The position numbers and the translations under genes were made by a program. A stretch of DNA of 7,786 bases from Candidatus Parabacteroides intestinavium (GTDB lineage Bacteria > Bacteroidota > Bacteroidia > Bacteroidales > Tannerellaceae): positions 1-7,786 of the forward strand of contig DWYO01000075.1 in assembly GCA_019118725.1 (NCBI GenBank), written 5' to 3'. Position 1 is the first letter of the stretch. The number at the start of each line of letters is the position of its first letter. Below the pieces are notes generated by a model that had not been told where the DNA came from, did no database searches, and saw only the letters and a list, made by a program, of their open reading frames with translations. Positions 1 through 6,242 of this stretch are shown here, in pieces.

Positions 1-2
1 TC

Positions 3-1007
3 ATAAAATTGATAGTGACTCTCATAGCTCTTTCCTTCCTACCAGCTCCTGGAGTAACGGCTCAGGAAAAAGCCTATCCTAAAAACGGCGAAGGCATTGA
101 GCTATTCTTGAAACGCTTTAACCGAATCGGATATGCTTATCAGAAAGAATTTATTCAGATCAACAAAAAGAAGTTAGGACGTAACAATACACTGATAGCC
201 GGTGTCAAATATACCCTTCCTCCTTTACGTAAAGGCACGGAGAAAGAGGTCAACGTCGATCTGAATAAAAAAAGAAAAGCGTATGAGCCTTTATTCGGGA
301 AAAAGCTGGCCGATTATTCCCCCGTCACCTCCGAACTGAAAGGTGCCTGTTTCTATTTAGTCAGCGGACATGGGGGACCTGATCCCGGAGCTATCGGGAA
401 AATAGGCAATCGGGAGTTGCATGAAGATGAATATGCGTATGATATCATCTTGCGTGTAGCCCGGAATTTGATGCAACGAGGAGCAAAAGTACATATCATC
501 ATTCAGGATAAAAAAGATGGCATTCGAGACGGCATGTACCTGAACAATTCCAAACGTGAGACCTGCATGGGGGCTCCGATTCCCCTGAATCAGGTAAGCC
601 GGTTGAAACAACGTTGTGATAAGATAAACGCGTTGATGAAAAAAGACAAAGAACCGTATAAAAGAGCTTTGTTTATCCATATAGACAGCCGGAGCAAGGG
701 CAAACAGATGGATGTGTTCTTTTACCATGCGGGAAGCAAGCAAGGAAAGAAACTGGCCAATACCGTCAAAAAGACATTCAAACGCAAATACGCCCGACAC
801 CAACCGGGAAGAGGTTTCAAGGGGACGGTAAGCCAACGGGACTTATATGTTTTGCGCAATGCCAATCCGGTCTCTCTCTTCATCGAAATCGGGAATATTC
901 AGAACAAATATGACCAGCAACGTATCGTATTAAGCAACAATCGCCAGGCTTTGGCCAATTGGATTAGCGAGGCGTTTGTTACCGATTATAAACAATCATC
1001 CAAATGA
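3..1007 (+). CDS. Secreted N-acetylmuramoyl-L-alanine amidase (Amidase_3) with LysM-like N-terminus, 5' partial
   Basis: Zinc-dependent cell-wall hydrolase that should cleave the bond between N-acetylmuramic acid and L-Ala in peptidoglycan, in the periplasm. The frame is open to the left edge (codons ATA AAA before a TTG at base 9), so the true start probably lies just outside the window. Counting the TTG codon as residue 1, residues 1-18 form a hydrophobic signal peptide ending in VTA before QE. Residues 28-72 look like a LysM module (an FLKRF helix, then QINKKKL and LIAGVKYTLP). The catalytic domain runs from about 113 to 325. Expected zinc ligands are H121 (SGHGGPDPG), E139 (LHEDE) and H224 (FIHID); the catalytic Glu is E293 (FIEIGNIQN). 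The stretch between E139 and H224 is longer than in AmiC-type enzymes. The stop overlaps the next start (ATGA), implying one transcript and translational coupling. The family call is firm; the LysM call is moderate. Confidence 0.85.
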   Translation: MKLIVTLIALSFLPAPGVTAQEKAYPKNGEGIELFLKRFNRIGYAYQKEFIQINKKKLGRNNTLIAGVKYTLPPLRKGTEKEVNVDLNKKRKAYEPLFGKKLADYSPVTSELKGACFYLVSGHGGPDPGAIGKIGNRELHEDEYAYDIILRVARNLMQRGAKVHIIIQDKKDGIRDGMYLNNSKRETCMGAPIPLNQVSRLKQRCDKINALMKKDKEPYKRALFIHIDSRSKGKQMDVFFYHAGSKQGKKLANTVKKTFKRKYARHQPGRGFKGTVSQRDLYVLRNANPVSLFIEIGNIQNKYDQQRIVLSNNRQALANWISEAFVTDYKQSSK

Positions 1008-2263
1008 ACAACGAAATACCCAAAATGAATTTATCTCCTTTTGCCAATCCGGTTTATGTCATGCTGAAACCTATCGGTTCGGTGTGTAATTTGGCTTGCG
1101 AATATTGCTATTACTTAGAGAAAGGCAAATTTTATCCGGACGCGAAAAGTAACATCCTGACCGATGACCTACTGGAAAAGTTCGTCCAAGAATATATGGA
1201 ATGTCAAACCATGCAAGAGGTTCTCTTCACCTGGCATGGCGGAGAGCCTTTGATGCGTCCCATAAGTTTTTATAAACGTGCCTTGGAACTGCAACGTAAA
1301 TATGCCCGAGGCAGACGCATTGACAATTGCATCCAGACAAACGGAACATTGCTTACGGATGAATGGTGCCGTTTCCTGAAAGAAAATCATTTTCTGGTGG
1401 GAATTTCTATTGACGGACCACAAGAGTTTCACGATGAATATCGGCGTAACCGCCAGGGGCTACCCTCCTTTTATAAAGTAATGAAAGGAATAGAACTTCT
1501 GAAAAAACATGGTGTAGAGTATAATGCCATGGCGGTAGTAAACGACTACAATGTAGATTATCCGCTTGAGTTCTATCATTTTTTCAAGGAGATAGATTGC
1601 CACTACATCCAATTCTCGCCCATCGTGGAACGTCTCTCTTCACATACAGACGGCACTCGGCTCACCTCACCCGAGCAACAAAATGAAGAGATCCGTTTGG
1701 CACCCTTCTCGGTAGATCCCGAGAAATGGGGGGATTTTCTTTGTACCTTGTTCGATGAATGGGTCCAGAAAGATGTCGGAAATTTCTACATCCAGCTTTT
1801 CGATGCTACATTAGCTAACTGGTTTGGCGTACAGCCGGGAGTCTGTTCCTTGGCAAAGACTTGCGGACATGCCGGTGTCATGGAGTTTAACGGGGATGTC
1901 TATGCCTGCGACCATTTTGTATTTCCGCCCTATAAATTAGGAAATATCCGTACAAAAACATTAACTGAGATGATGTATAGTCCGGAGCAGTTGCAGTTCG
2001 GAGCCGATAAGCAAAAGAAACTTCCCCGACAATGCCGGGAGTGCGAATTTCTTTTTGCCTGTAATGGAGAATGCCCCAAGAACCGGTTTCTGCATACAGC
2101 TGACGGGGAGGCGGGATTGAATTATCTGTGTAAAGGGTACCTGAAGTATTTCAAGCACGTCGCTCCATTCATGGATTTCATGAAAGCAGAATTACAAGCT
2201 CAACGTCCGCCAGCCAATATTATGCAACATATCAAAATAGAAAATGGCGTAATCCGGCTATAA
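1004..2263 (+). CDS. chuR: Anaerobic sulfatase-maturating enzyme (anSME), radical SAM/SPASM
   Basis: Cytoplasmic radical S-adenosylmethionine enzyme that oxidises a Cys or Ser in the sulfatase signature to C-alpha-formylglycine, without oxygen. The 419 residues match the usual family length and, from memory, closely resemble the Bacteroides thetaiotaomicron enzyme (chuR). The radical SAM cluster motif is C28-x3-C32-x2-C35 (CNLACEYC), followed by GGEP at 79-82 (SAM binding) and TNG at 112-114. The SPASM region supplies Cys ligands for two auxiliary 4Fe-4S clusters: C281, C287, C302, C344, C347, C353, C357 and C376 are present. D303, directly after C302 (ACDHFVFP), aligns with the proposed catalytic base of the Clostridium perfringens enzyme. 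The first ATG overlaps the amidase stop by four bases; a second in-frame Met (residue 8, base 1025) also gives a plausible N-terminus. A likely client is the Ser-type sulfatase at 6243-7778. Confidence 0.93.
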   Translation: MNNEIPKMNLSPFANPVYVMLKPIGSVCNLACEYCYYLEKGKFYPDAKSNILTDDLLEKFVQEYMECQTMQEVLFTWHGGEPLMRPISFYKRALELQRKYARGRRIDNCIQTNGTLLTDEWCRFLKENHFLVGISIDGPQEFHDEYRRNRQGLPSFYKVMKGIELLKKHGVEYNAMAVVNDYNVDYPLEFYHFFKEIDCHYIQFSPIVERLSSHTDGTRLTSPEQQNEEIRLAPFSVDPEKWGDFLCTLFDEWVQKDVGNFYIQLFDATLANWFGVQPGVCSLAKTCGHAGVMEFNGDVYACDHFVFPPYKLGNIRTKTLTEMMYSPEQLQFGADKQKKLPRQCRECEFLFACNGECPKNRFLHTADGEAGLNYLCKGYLKYFKHVAPFMDFMKAELQAQRPPANIMQHIKIENGVIRL

Positions 2264-2285
2264 TCCCGATTCCGCATCTTGGGAA

Positions 2286-2317
2286 TTTGGTGAATCCCCA
2301 TTCTCGAAGTATCTTTG
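2286..2317 (+). promoter_or_regulatory. Bacteroides-type promoter of purT
   Basis: TTTG at 2286-2289 and TATCTTTG at 2310-2317 are separated by 20 bases, an exact fit to the Bacteroidetes primary sigma consensus (-33 TTTG, -7 TAnnTTTG, spacer about 19-21). Transcription would begin near 2324, giving a leader of roughly 30-35 bases before the purT ATG. The leader is A-rich with no Shine-Dalgarno site, which is normal for the phylum. The start site is inferred from pattern only. Confidence 0.7.
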
Positions 2318-2357
2318 CATATATATAAAGGAAAAACAACCAATAAAAATCAAAAAT

Positions 2358-3539
2358 ATGGCAACAATAGGAACCCCCATGTCACCAACCGCAACCAAAG
2401 TAGTGCTTTGCGGAAGTGGTGAATTAGGAAAAGAATTTGTAATAGAGTTGCAACGTTATGGTGTAGAGGTTATTGCTTTAGACAAATATGCCCATGCACC
2501 GGCCATGCAGGTGGCAGACCGTTCGTATGTTCTTTCGATGCTGGACGGAAAAGCGTTACGAGAAATCATAGAAAAGGAAAAACCGGATTATATCGTACCC
2601 GAAGTAGAAGCCATAGCTACCCCTACCTTGTTGGAATTGGAGAAAGAGGGCTTTCATGTCATTCCTACGGCTAAAGCCACTTGGCTGACTATGAACCGTG
2701 AAGGCATACGTCGGTTGGCTGCAGAAGAGTTAAATTTGCCCACATCCCCTTATCGTTTTGTATCGACCGAGGAGGAGTTCAAAAAGGCTATTCAGGAAAT
2801 CGGTATGCCTTGTGTGGTAAAGCCCATTATGAGTTCCAGCGGACATGGACAGAGTGTGATCCGCAAAGAAGAAGATATTGACCCGGCATGGCACTATGCA
2901 CAAGAGGGCGGACGTGCCGGAGCAGGAAAGGTTATTGTAGAGGGATTCATTGATTTTGATTATGAGATCACTCAACTTACCGTTCGGCATATCGGGGGGG
3001 CTTCATTCCTCGAACCGGTAGGACATATACAAAAGAACGGGGATTACCGGGAATCCTGGCAACCCCAGATGATGAGTCCGAAAGCCAAAGAAAAGGCCCG
3101 TGAGATCGCCGGAAAGATTACGGAGGCGTTGGGTGGACGCGGTATCTTCGGTGTGGAATTGTTTGTCAAAGGGGATCATGTAATCTTTAATGAGGTTTCT
3201 CCCCGTCCGCACGATACCGGTATGGTGACCATGATTACGCAAGATCTTTCTCAATTTGCCCTTCATGCCCGTGCCGTCTTAGGCTTGCCGATTCCGAACA
3301 TCCGCTTTTTAGGACCGGGTGCGTCACGTGCCATTGTAGTAGAAGGCGATAGTACGCAAGTTAGCTTCGGAAACCTGGATAAAGTATTGGAACAGCCTGA
3401 TACCCAAATCCGTCTATTCGGTAAACCGGAGGTACACGATCACCGGCGCATGGGGGTTCTTTTGGCTCGTGCCGAAAATACAGACGAGGCACGGTGCAAG
3501 ACTCAAACCATGTTGGATAACTTGAAGATTACTTTGTAA
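2358..3539 (+). CDS. purT: Formate-dependent phosphoribosylglycinamide formyltransferase (GAR transformylase 2)
   Basis: Cytoplasmic ATP-grasp enzyme of de novo purine synthesis. It uses formate and ATP, probably via formyl phosphate, to formylate GAR to FGAR, replacing folate-dependent PurN. At 393 residues it is nearly collinear with the E. coli protein (392), including the N-terminus (MATIGTPMSPTATKV), which supports the chosen start. The N-terminal pre-ATP-grasp domain has GSGELGKE at 19-26 and PEVEAIA with E82 (substrate binding). ATP-site residues R114, K155, the loop SSSGHGQ at 159-165, E195 and E203 are present. Mg ligands E267 (VELF) and E279 (NEVSPRPHD), D286, K356 and R363/R364 are conserved. 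H163 stands where E. coli has Lys in the ATP loop. A seven-G run lies at 2994-3000. Its own promoter separates it from the maturase; in E. coli PurT also has acetate kinase activity. Confidence 0.96.
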   Translation: MATIGTPMSPTATKVVLCGSGELGKEFVIELQRYGVEVIALDKYAHAPAMQVADRSYVLSMLDGKALREIIEKEKPDYIVPEVEAIATPTLLELEKEGFHVIPTAKATWLTMNREGIRRLAAEELNLPTSPYRFVSTEEEFKKAIQEIGMPCVVKPIMSSSGHGQSVIRKEEDIDPAWHYAQEGGRAGAGKVIVEGFIDFDYEITQLTVRHIGGASFLEPVGHIQKNGDYRESWQPQMMSPKAKEKAREIAGKITEALGGRGIFGVELFVKGDHVIFNEVSPRPHDTGMVTMITQDLSQFALHARAVLGLPIPNIRFLGPGASRAIVVEGDSTQVSFGNLDKVLEQPDTQIRLFGKPEVHDHRRMGVLLARAENTDEARCKTQTMLDNLKITL

Positions 3540-3563
3540 TTTTCTGATAAATTATTACTTTTG
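3533..3563 (+). promoter_or_regulatory. Bacteroides-type promoter of maeB
   Basis: TTTG at 3533-3536, just ahead of the purT stop codon (3537-3539), and TACTTTTG at 3556-3563 are spaced by 19 bases, matching TTTG-N19-TAnnTTTG. The start would fall near 3570, leaving a leader of about 55-60 bases before maeB. That the -33 box sits at the very end of the purT reading frame suggests maeB has its own start even if purT read-through also occurs. No clear terminator separates the two genes. Confidence 0.65.
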
Positions 3564-3626
3564 TACGTCATAAATCAAATGATATGACAACAAAGGATTA
3601 ATTAAATTTATATTCTGTAAGAACCT

Positions 3627-5915
3627 ATGGCAAAAATTACAAAAGAGGATGCTCTCCGATATCATGCGGAGGGCAAACCAGGAAAGATTGAGGTTATACC
3701 TACCAAACCGTATAGTACACAAGCAGACCTGTCGTTAGCCTACTCACCAGGAGTAGCTGAGCCTTGCTTGGAGATACAAAAAAATCCATTGGATGCCTAC
3801 AAATACACCGCTAAAGGGAACTTGGTAGCCGTTATTTCAAATGGAACGGCCGTATTAGGTTTAGGAGACATAGGCGCTATGGCCGGTAAGCCGGTAATGG
3901 AGGGAAAAGGACTTCTGTTCAAGATATTTGCAGGCATTGATGTCTTTGATATCGAAGTAAACGAAAAAGACCCTCAAAAATTCATCGAAACGGTCAAAGC
4001 CATTGCTCCTACTTTTGGAGGTATTAATCTGGAGGATATCAAAGCTCCGCAATGTTTTGAAATCGAAACCCGCCTGAAAGAGGAACTGGATATTCCAGTC
4101 ATGCACGATGACCAGCATGGAACAGCAATCATCTCGGCAGCGGGACTACTCAACGCGTTAGAGATTGCCGGAAAGAAAATTGACGAAGTGAAAATTGTAG
4201 TCAATGGTGCTGGTGCGGCTTCCATCTCATGCACGAAATTATATGTGATGCTGGGGGCACGCAAAGAGAACATCATCATGTGCGACAGTAAAGGGGTTAT
4301 CTCTACCAACCGTACAGATTTGAACGAACAGAAAAGAGAGTTTGCTACATCTCATACCGAAATCAAAACATTGGAAGAGGCTGTCAGGGGTGCGGATGTA
4401 TTCTTGGGATTGTCGGTGGCCAATGTATTGACCAAAGAGATGGTACGTTCCATGAATGCAAACCCCATAGTATTTGCCTTGGCAAATCCGAATCCGGAGA
4501 TTTCTTATGCGGATGCGATGGAATCGCGCGAAGATATCATCTTTGCTACCGGTCGTTCGGATTATCCCAACCAAATTAATAATGTATTAGGGTTCCCATA
4601 TATTTTCCGTGGAGCTTTGGATACAAGTGCTAAAGCTATCAACGAAGAGATGAAACTGGCTGCTGTAAAAGCGATTGCCAAACTGGCGAAAGAACCGGTT
4701 CCTGATGTGGTAAATGCAGCCTATAAATTAAAACGCACCTCTTTCGGACGTGATTATATTTTACCTAAAGCATTAGACCCGCGTTTGTTGACCCGGGTAT
4801 CTTGTGCGGTAGCTAAAGCCGCTATGGACTCCGGCGTGGCACGTCGGCCTATTACAGACTGGGACGCTTATGCCAATCATCTGCGTGAAATGATGGGATA
4901 CGACAATAAGTTATTGCGCTCCTTTACCGATATGGCCAAAGCGAATCCGAAACGGGTCGTGTTTGCCGAAGCCAACCATATCAATATGTTGAAAGCGGCT
5001 GCTGAAGCTAAGGCGGAAGGAATCTGCCAACCTGTTCTATTGGGCAACTGGGATCATTTGCATAAATTGGCCGCTGAGGAAAACATCAATCTGGACGGTA
5101 TTGAAATCATCAATATGCGTTCAGAAGCAGAGACCGACCGTCGACACCGATATGCAAGAATACTCGCCCAAAAACGGGAACGCGAAGGGGTCACCTACTC
5201 GGAAGCCTGTGAAACTATGTTCGACCGGAATGCTTTCGGTATGATGATGGTTGAGACCGGAGATGCGGATGCTTTCGTTACCGGTGTATACAGTCGCTAT
5301 TCGGAAGTAACCAAACTGGCTGAGCAGATTATTGGTATCCGTCCGACCTACAACCATTTCGGAGCTATGCATATCATCTCCGGGAAGAAAGGTACATTCT
5401 TCATGGCTGATACCTTGATTAACCGCCATCCGTCTACAGAGGTGTTGATCGATATTGCCCGCCTGACTCATGATGCGGTTAAGTTCTTCGCACACGAGCC
5501 GGTTATGGCAATGCTCTCCTACTCCAACTTCGGAGCAGACAAGCAGGGAAGTCCTTTGAAGGTACATGATGCCATTGATTATCTCCATAAAAATCATCCG
5601 GAGATGTTGATTGATGGAGAAATGCAGGTCAATTTCGCCTTAGACAAAAAATTGCGCGATGAAATGTATCCGTTCAACAAATTGAAGAACCGCGATGTAA
5701 ACACATTGGTGTTCCCGAATTTGAGTTCAGCCAACAGTGCTTATAAGCTGATGCTTGAAATGGGGAATGTCGAATCTATCGGCCCGATCCAAATGGGATT
5801 GAATAAGCCAATTCACTTTACCGATGTGGAAAGTTCCACTCGCGACATCTTGAATTTGACTACAGTAGCTGTAGTAGATGCTATTGTTCAAGAGCAGATA
5901 AACAAGAACCGATAA
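3627..5915 (+). CDS. maeB: NADP-type malic enzyme with C-terminal phosphotransacetylase-like domain
   Basis: Oxidative decarboxylation of L-malate to pyruvate and CO2, probably with NADP as cofactor, in the cytoplasm; it feeds NADPH and pyruvate pools. The 762 residues match the MaeB two-domain form. Residues 1-160 are the malic N-terminal domain with SLAYSPGVAEP (Y39), the catalytic Lys region GKGLLFK (K94) and NLEDIKAP (E136/D137). MHDDQHGTA (D161/D162) starts the nucleotide-binding domain, with the Rossmann loop NGAGAAS at 193-199 and ALANPNPE near 284-291. Residues about 430-755 form a phosphate acetyltransferase-like (PTA_PTB) domain, including TGVYSRYSEVTKLAEQI and MLSYSNFGADKQGSP. In characterised MaeB proteins this domain senses acetyl-CoA (allosteric inhibition) and is usually not an active Pta. 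NADP preference is inferred from family membership, not from a decisive residue. Both domains appear complete. Confidence 0.95.
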   Translation: MAKITKEDALRYHAEGKPGKIEVIPTKPYSTQADLSLAYSPGVAEPCLEIQKNPLDAYKYTAKGNLVAVISNGTAVLGLGDIGAMAGKPVMEGKGLLFKIFAGIDVFDIEVNEKDPQKFIETVKAIAPTFGGINLEDIKAPQCFEIETRLKEELDIPVMHDDQHGTAIISAAGLLNALEIAGKKIDEVKIVVNGAGAASISCTKLYVMLGARKENIIMCDSKGVISTNRTDLNEQKREFATSHTEIKTLEEAVRGADVFLGLSVANVLTKEMVRSMNANPIVFALANPNPEISYADAMESREDIIFATGRSDYPNQINNVLGFPYIFRGALDTSAKAINEEMKLAAVKAIAKLAKEPVPDVVNAAYKLKRTSFGRDYILPKALDPRLLTRVSCAVAKAAMDSGVARRPITDWDAYANHLREMMGYDNKLLRSFTDMAKANPKRVVFAEANHINMLKAAAEAKAEGICQPVLLGNWDHLHKLAAEENINLDGIEIINMRSEAETDRRHRYARILAQKREREGVTYSEACETMFDRNAFGMMMVETGDADAFVTGVYSRYSEVTKLAEQIIGIRPTYNHFGAMHIISGKKGTFFMADTLINRHPSTEVLIDIARLTHDAVKFFAHEPVMAMLSYSNFGADKQGSPLKVHDAIDYLHKNHPEMLIDGEMQVNFALDKKLRDEMYPFNKLKNRDVNTLVFPNLSSANSAYKLMLEMGNVESIGPIQMGLNKPIHFTDVESSTRDILNLTTVAVVDAIVQEQINKNR

Positions 5916-6005
5916 ATTTTTTAATCGTCTTATGAACAAAAGAGACGAGGTATATGTTATTCTAATAACAAATTATAAAGTATTAATTCTTTAATTACAA
6001 AACAA
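5916..6005 (+). other. AT-rich intergenic region between maeB and rubredoxin
   Basis: Ninety bases, very AT-rich, with no reading frame of interest. A T-run follows the maeB stop (5917-5922). A small stem TCGTCT/AGACGA at 5925-5930 and 5943-5948 has a 12-base gap and no T-tract after it, so it is a weak terminator candidate. A 16-base palindrome follows at 5955-5970. I find no exact TTTG/TAnnTTTG promoter here, so the rubredoxin may be read from the maeB transcript or from a start that does not fit the consensus. Confidence 0.5.
5955..5970. promoter_or_regulatory. 16-base palindrome upstream of rubredoxin, possible operator
   Basis: TGTTATTCTAATAACA has seven-base arms that are perfect inverted complements around a CT centre. 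It lies 36 bases before the rubredoxin ATG, a suitable place for a dimeric regulator. With so short a loop and only AT-rich arms it would be a poor RNA hairpin, and no T-run follows, so a protein-binding site fits better than a terminator. The regulator cannot be named from the sequence. Confidence 0.35.
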
Positions 6006-6170
6006 ATGAAGAAGTATAGATGTACGGTATGCGATTGGATTTATGATCCGGCTGTAGGAGATCCTGAAGGAGGTATTGCTCCGGGAACAGCTTTTGAAGA
6101 TATTCCGGAAGATTGGGTATGCCCGTTATGCGGAGTAGGAAAAGATGAATTTGAAGTCGTAGAAGAGTAA
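6006..6170 (+). CDS. Rubredoxin
   Basis: Small cytoplasmic one-electron carrier with a single iron bound by four Cys. The 54 codons begin MKKYRCTVCDWIYDP and end with the stop at 6168-6170; about 52-54 residues is the classical length. The two knuckles are C6-x2-C9 (CTVC, followed by the aromatic W11 and Y13) and C39-x2-C42 (CPLCG). The conserved middle (GDPEGGIAPGTAFEDIP) and W37 before the second knuckle are typical. The N-terminus matches the family, so the ATG is well supported; the preceding bases are A-rich without a Shine-Dalgarno site. In anaerobes rubredoxins usually feed rubrerythrin, superoxide reductase or oxygen-reducing flavoproteins, but no such partner is adjacent here. It stands between maeB and the convergent sulfatase, separated from the latter by a strong terminator. 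Confidence 0.97.
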   Translation: MKKYRCTVCDWIYDPAVGDPEGGIAPGTAFEDIPEDWVCPLCGVGKDEFEVVEE

Positions 6171-6189
6171 TCAAATTATTAAGCAATTG

Positions 6190-6236
6190 AAATCGAGAAT
6201 TGGAAATTGAGACAAATCATTTTCAATTCTCGATTT
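6190..6236. terminator. Bidirectional intrinsic terminator between rubredoxin and sulfatase
   Basis: The arms at 6190-6206 and 6220-6236 pair over 17 positions (13 perfect pairs AAATCGAGAATTG/CAATTCTCGATTT, one G-T wobble, then three A-T pairs) around a 13-base loop. On the plus strand a T-rich tract follows (6234-6244). On the minus strand the sequence after the hairpin is TTCAATTGC, less T-rich, so the strongest effect should be on rubredoxin transcripts. Placement between converging genes fits shared termination. Confidence 0.85.
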
Positions 6237-6242
6237 TCTTTT

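Noticed and set aside
9..11. TTG as start codon of the amidase
   Set aside because: The frame continues upstream with ATA AAA to the window edge, and a Lys before the hydrophobic run is normal for a signal peptide. The real start is more likely outside the window.
357..836. 159-codon frame on the minus strand inside the amidase
   Set aside because: It lies wholly antisense to a gene with clear catalytic motifs and has no recognisable domain; chance shadow.
2269..2298. Small inverted repeats (ATTCC/GGAAT and GGGA/TCCC) after the maturase as a terminator
   Set aside because: Stems are only 4-5 pairs, no T-tract follows, and the second overlaps the -33 box of the purT promoter.
5121..5597. 158-codon frame on the minus strand inside maeB
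   Set aside because: Antisense to the conserved Pta-like domain; chance shadow.
5925..5948. TCGTCT/AGACGA stem after maeB as an intrinsic terminator
   Set aside because: Only six pairs with a large loop, and no T-run follows it; the T-run lies before the stem. Noted in the intergenic entry but not called as a terminator.
5976..5993. TAAAG/CTTTA inverted repeat near the rubredoxin start
   Set aside because: Five-base arms in an almost purely AT sequence are expected by chance.
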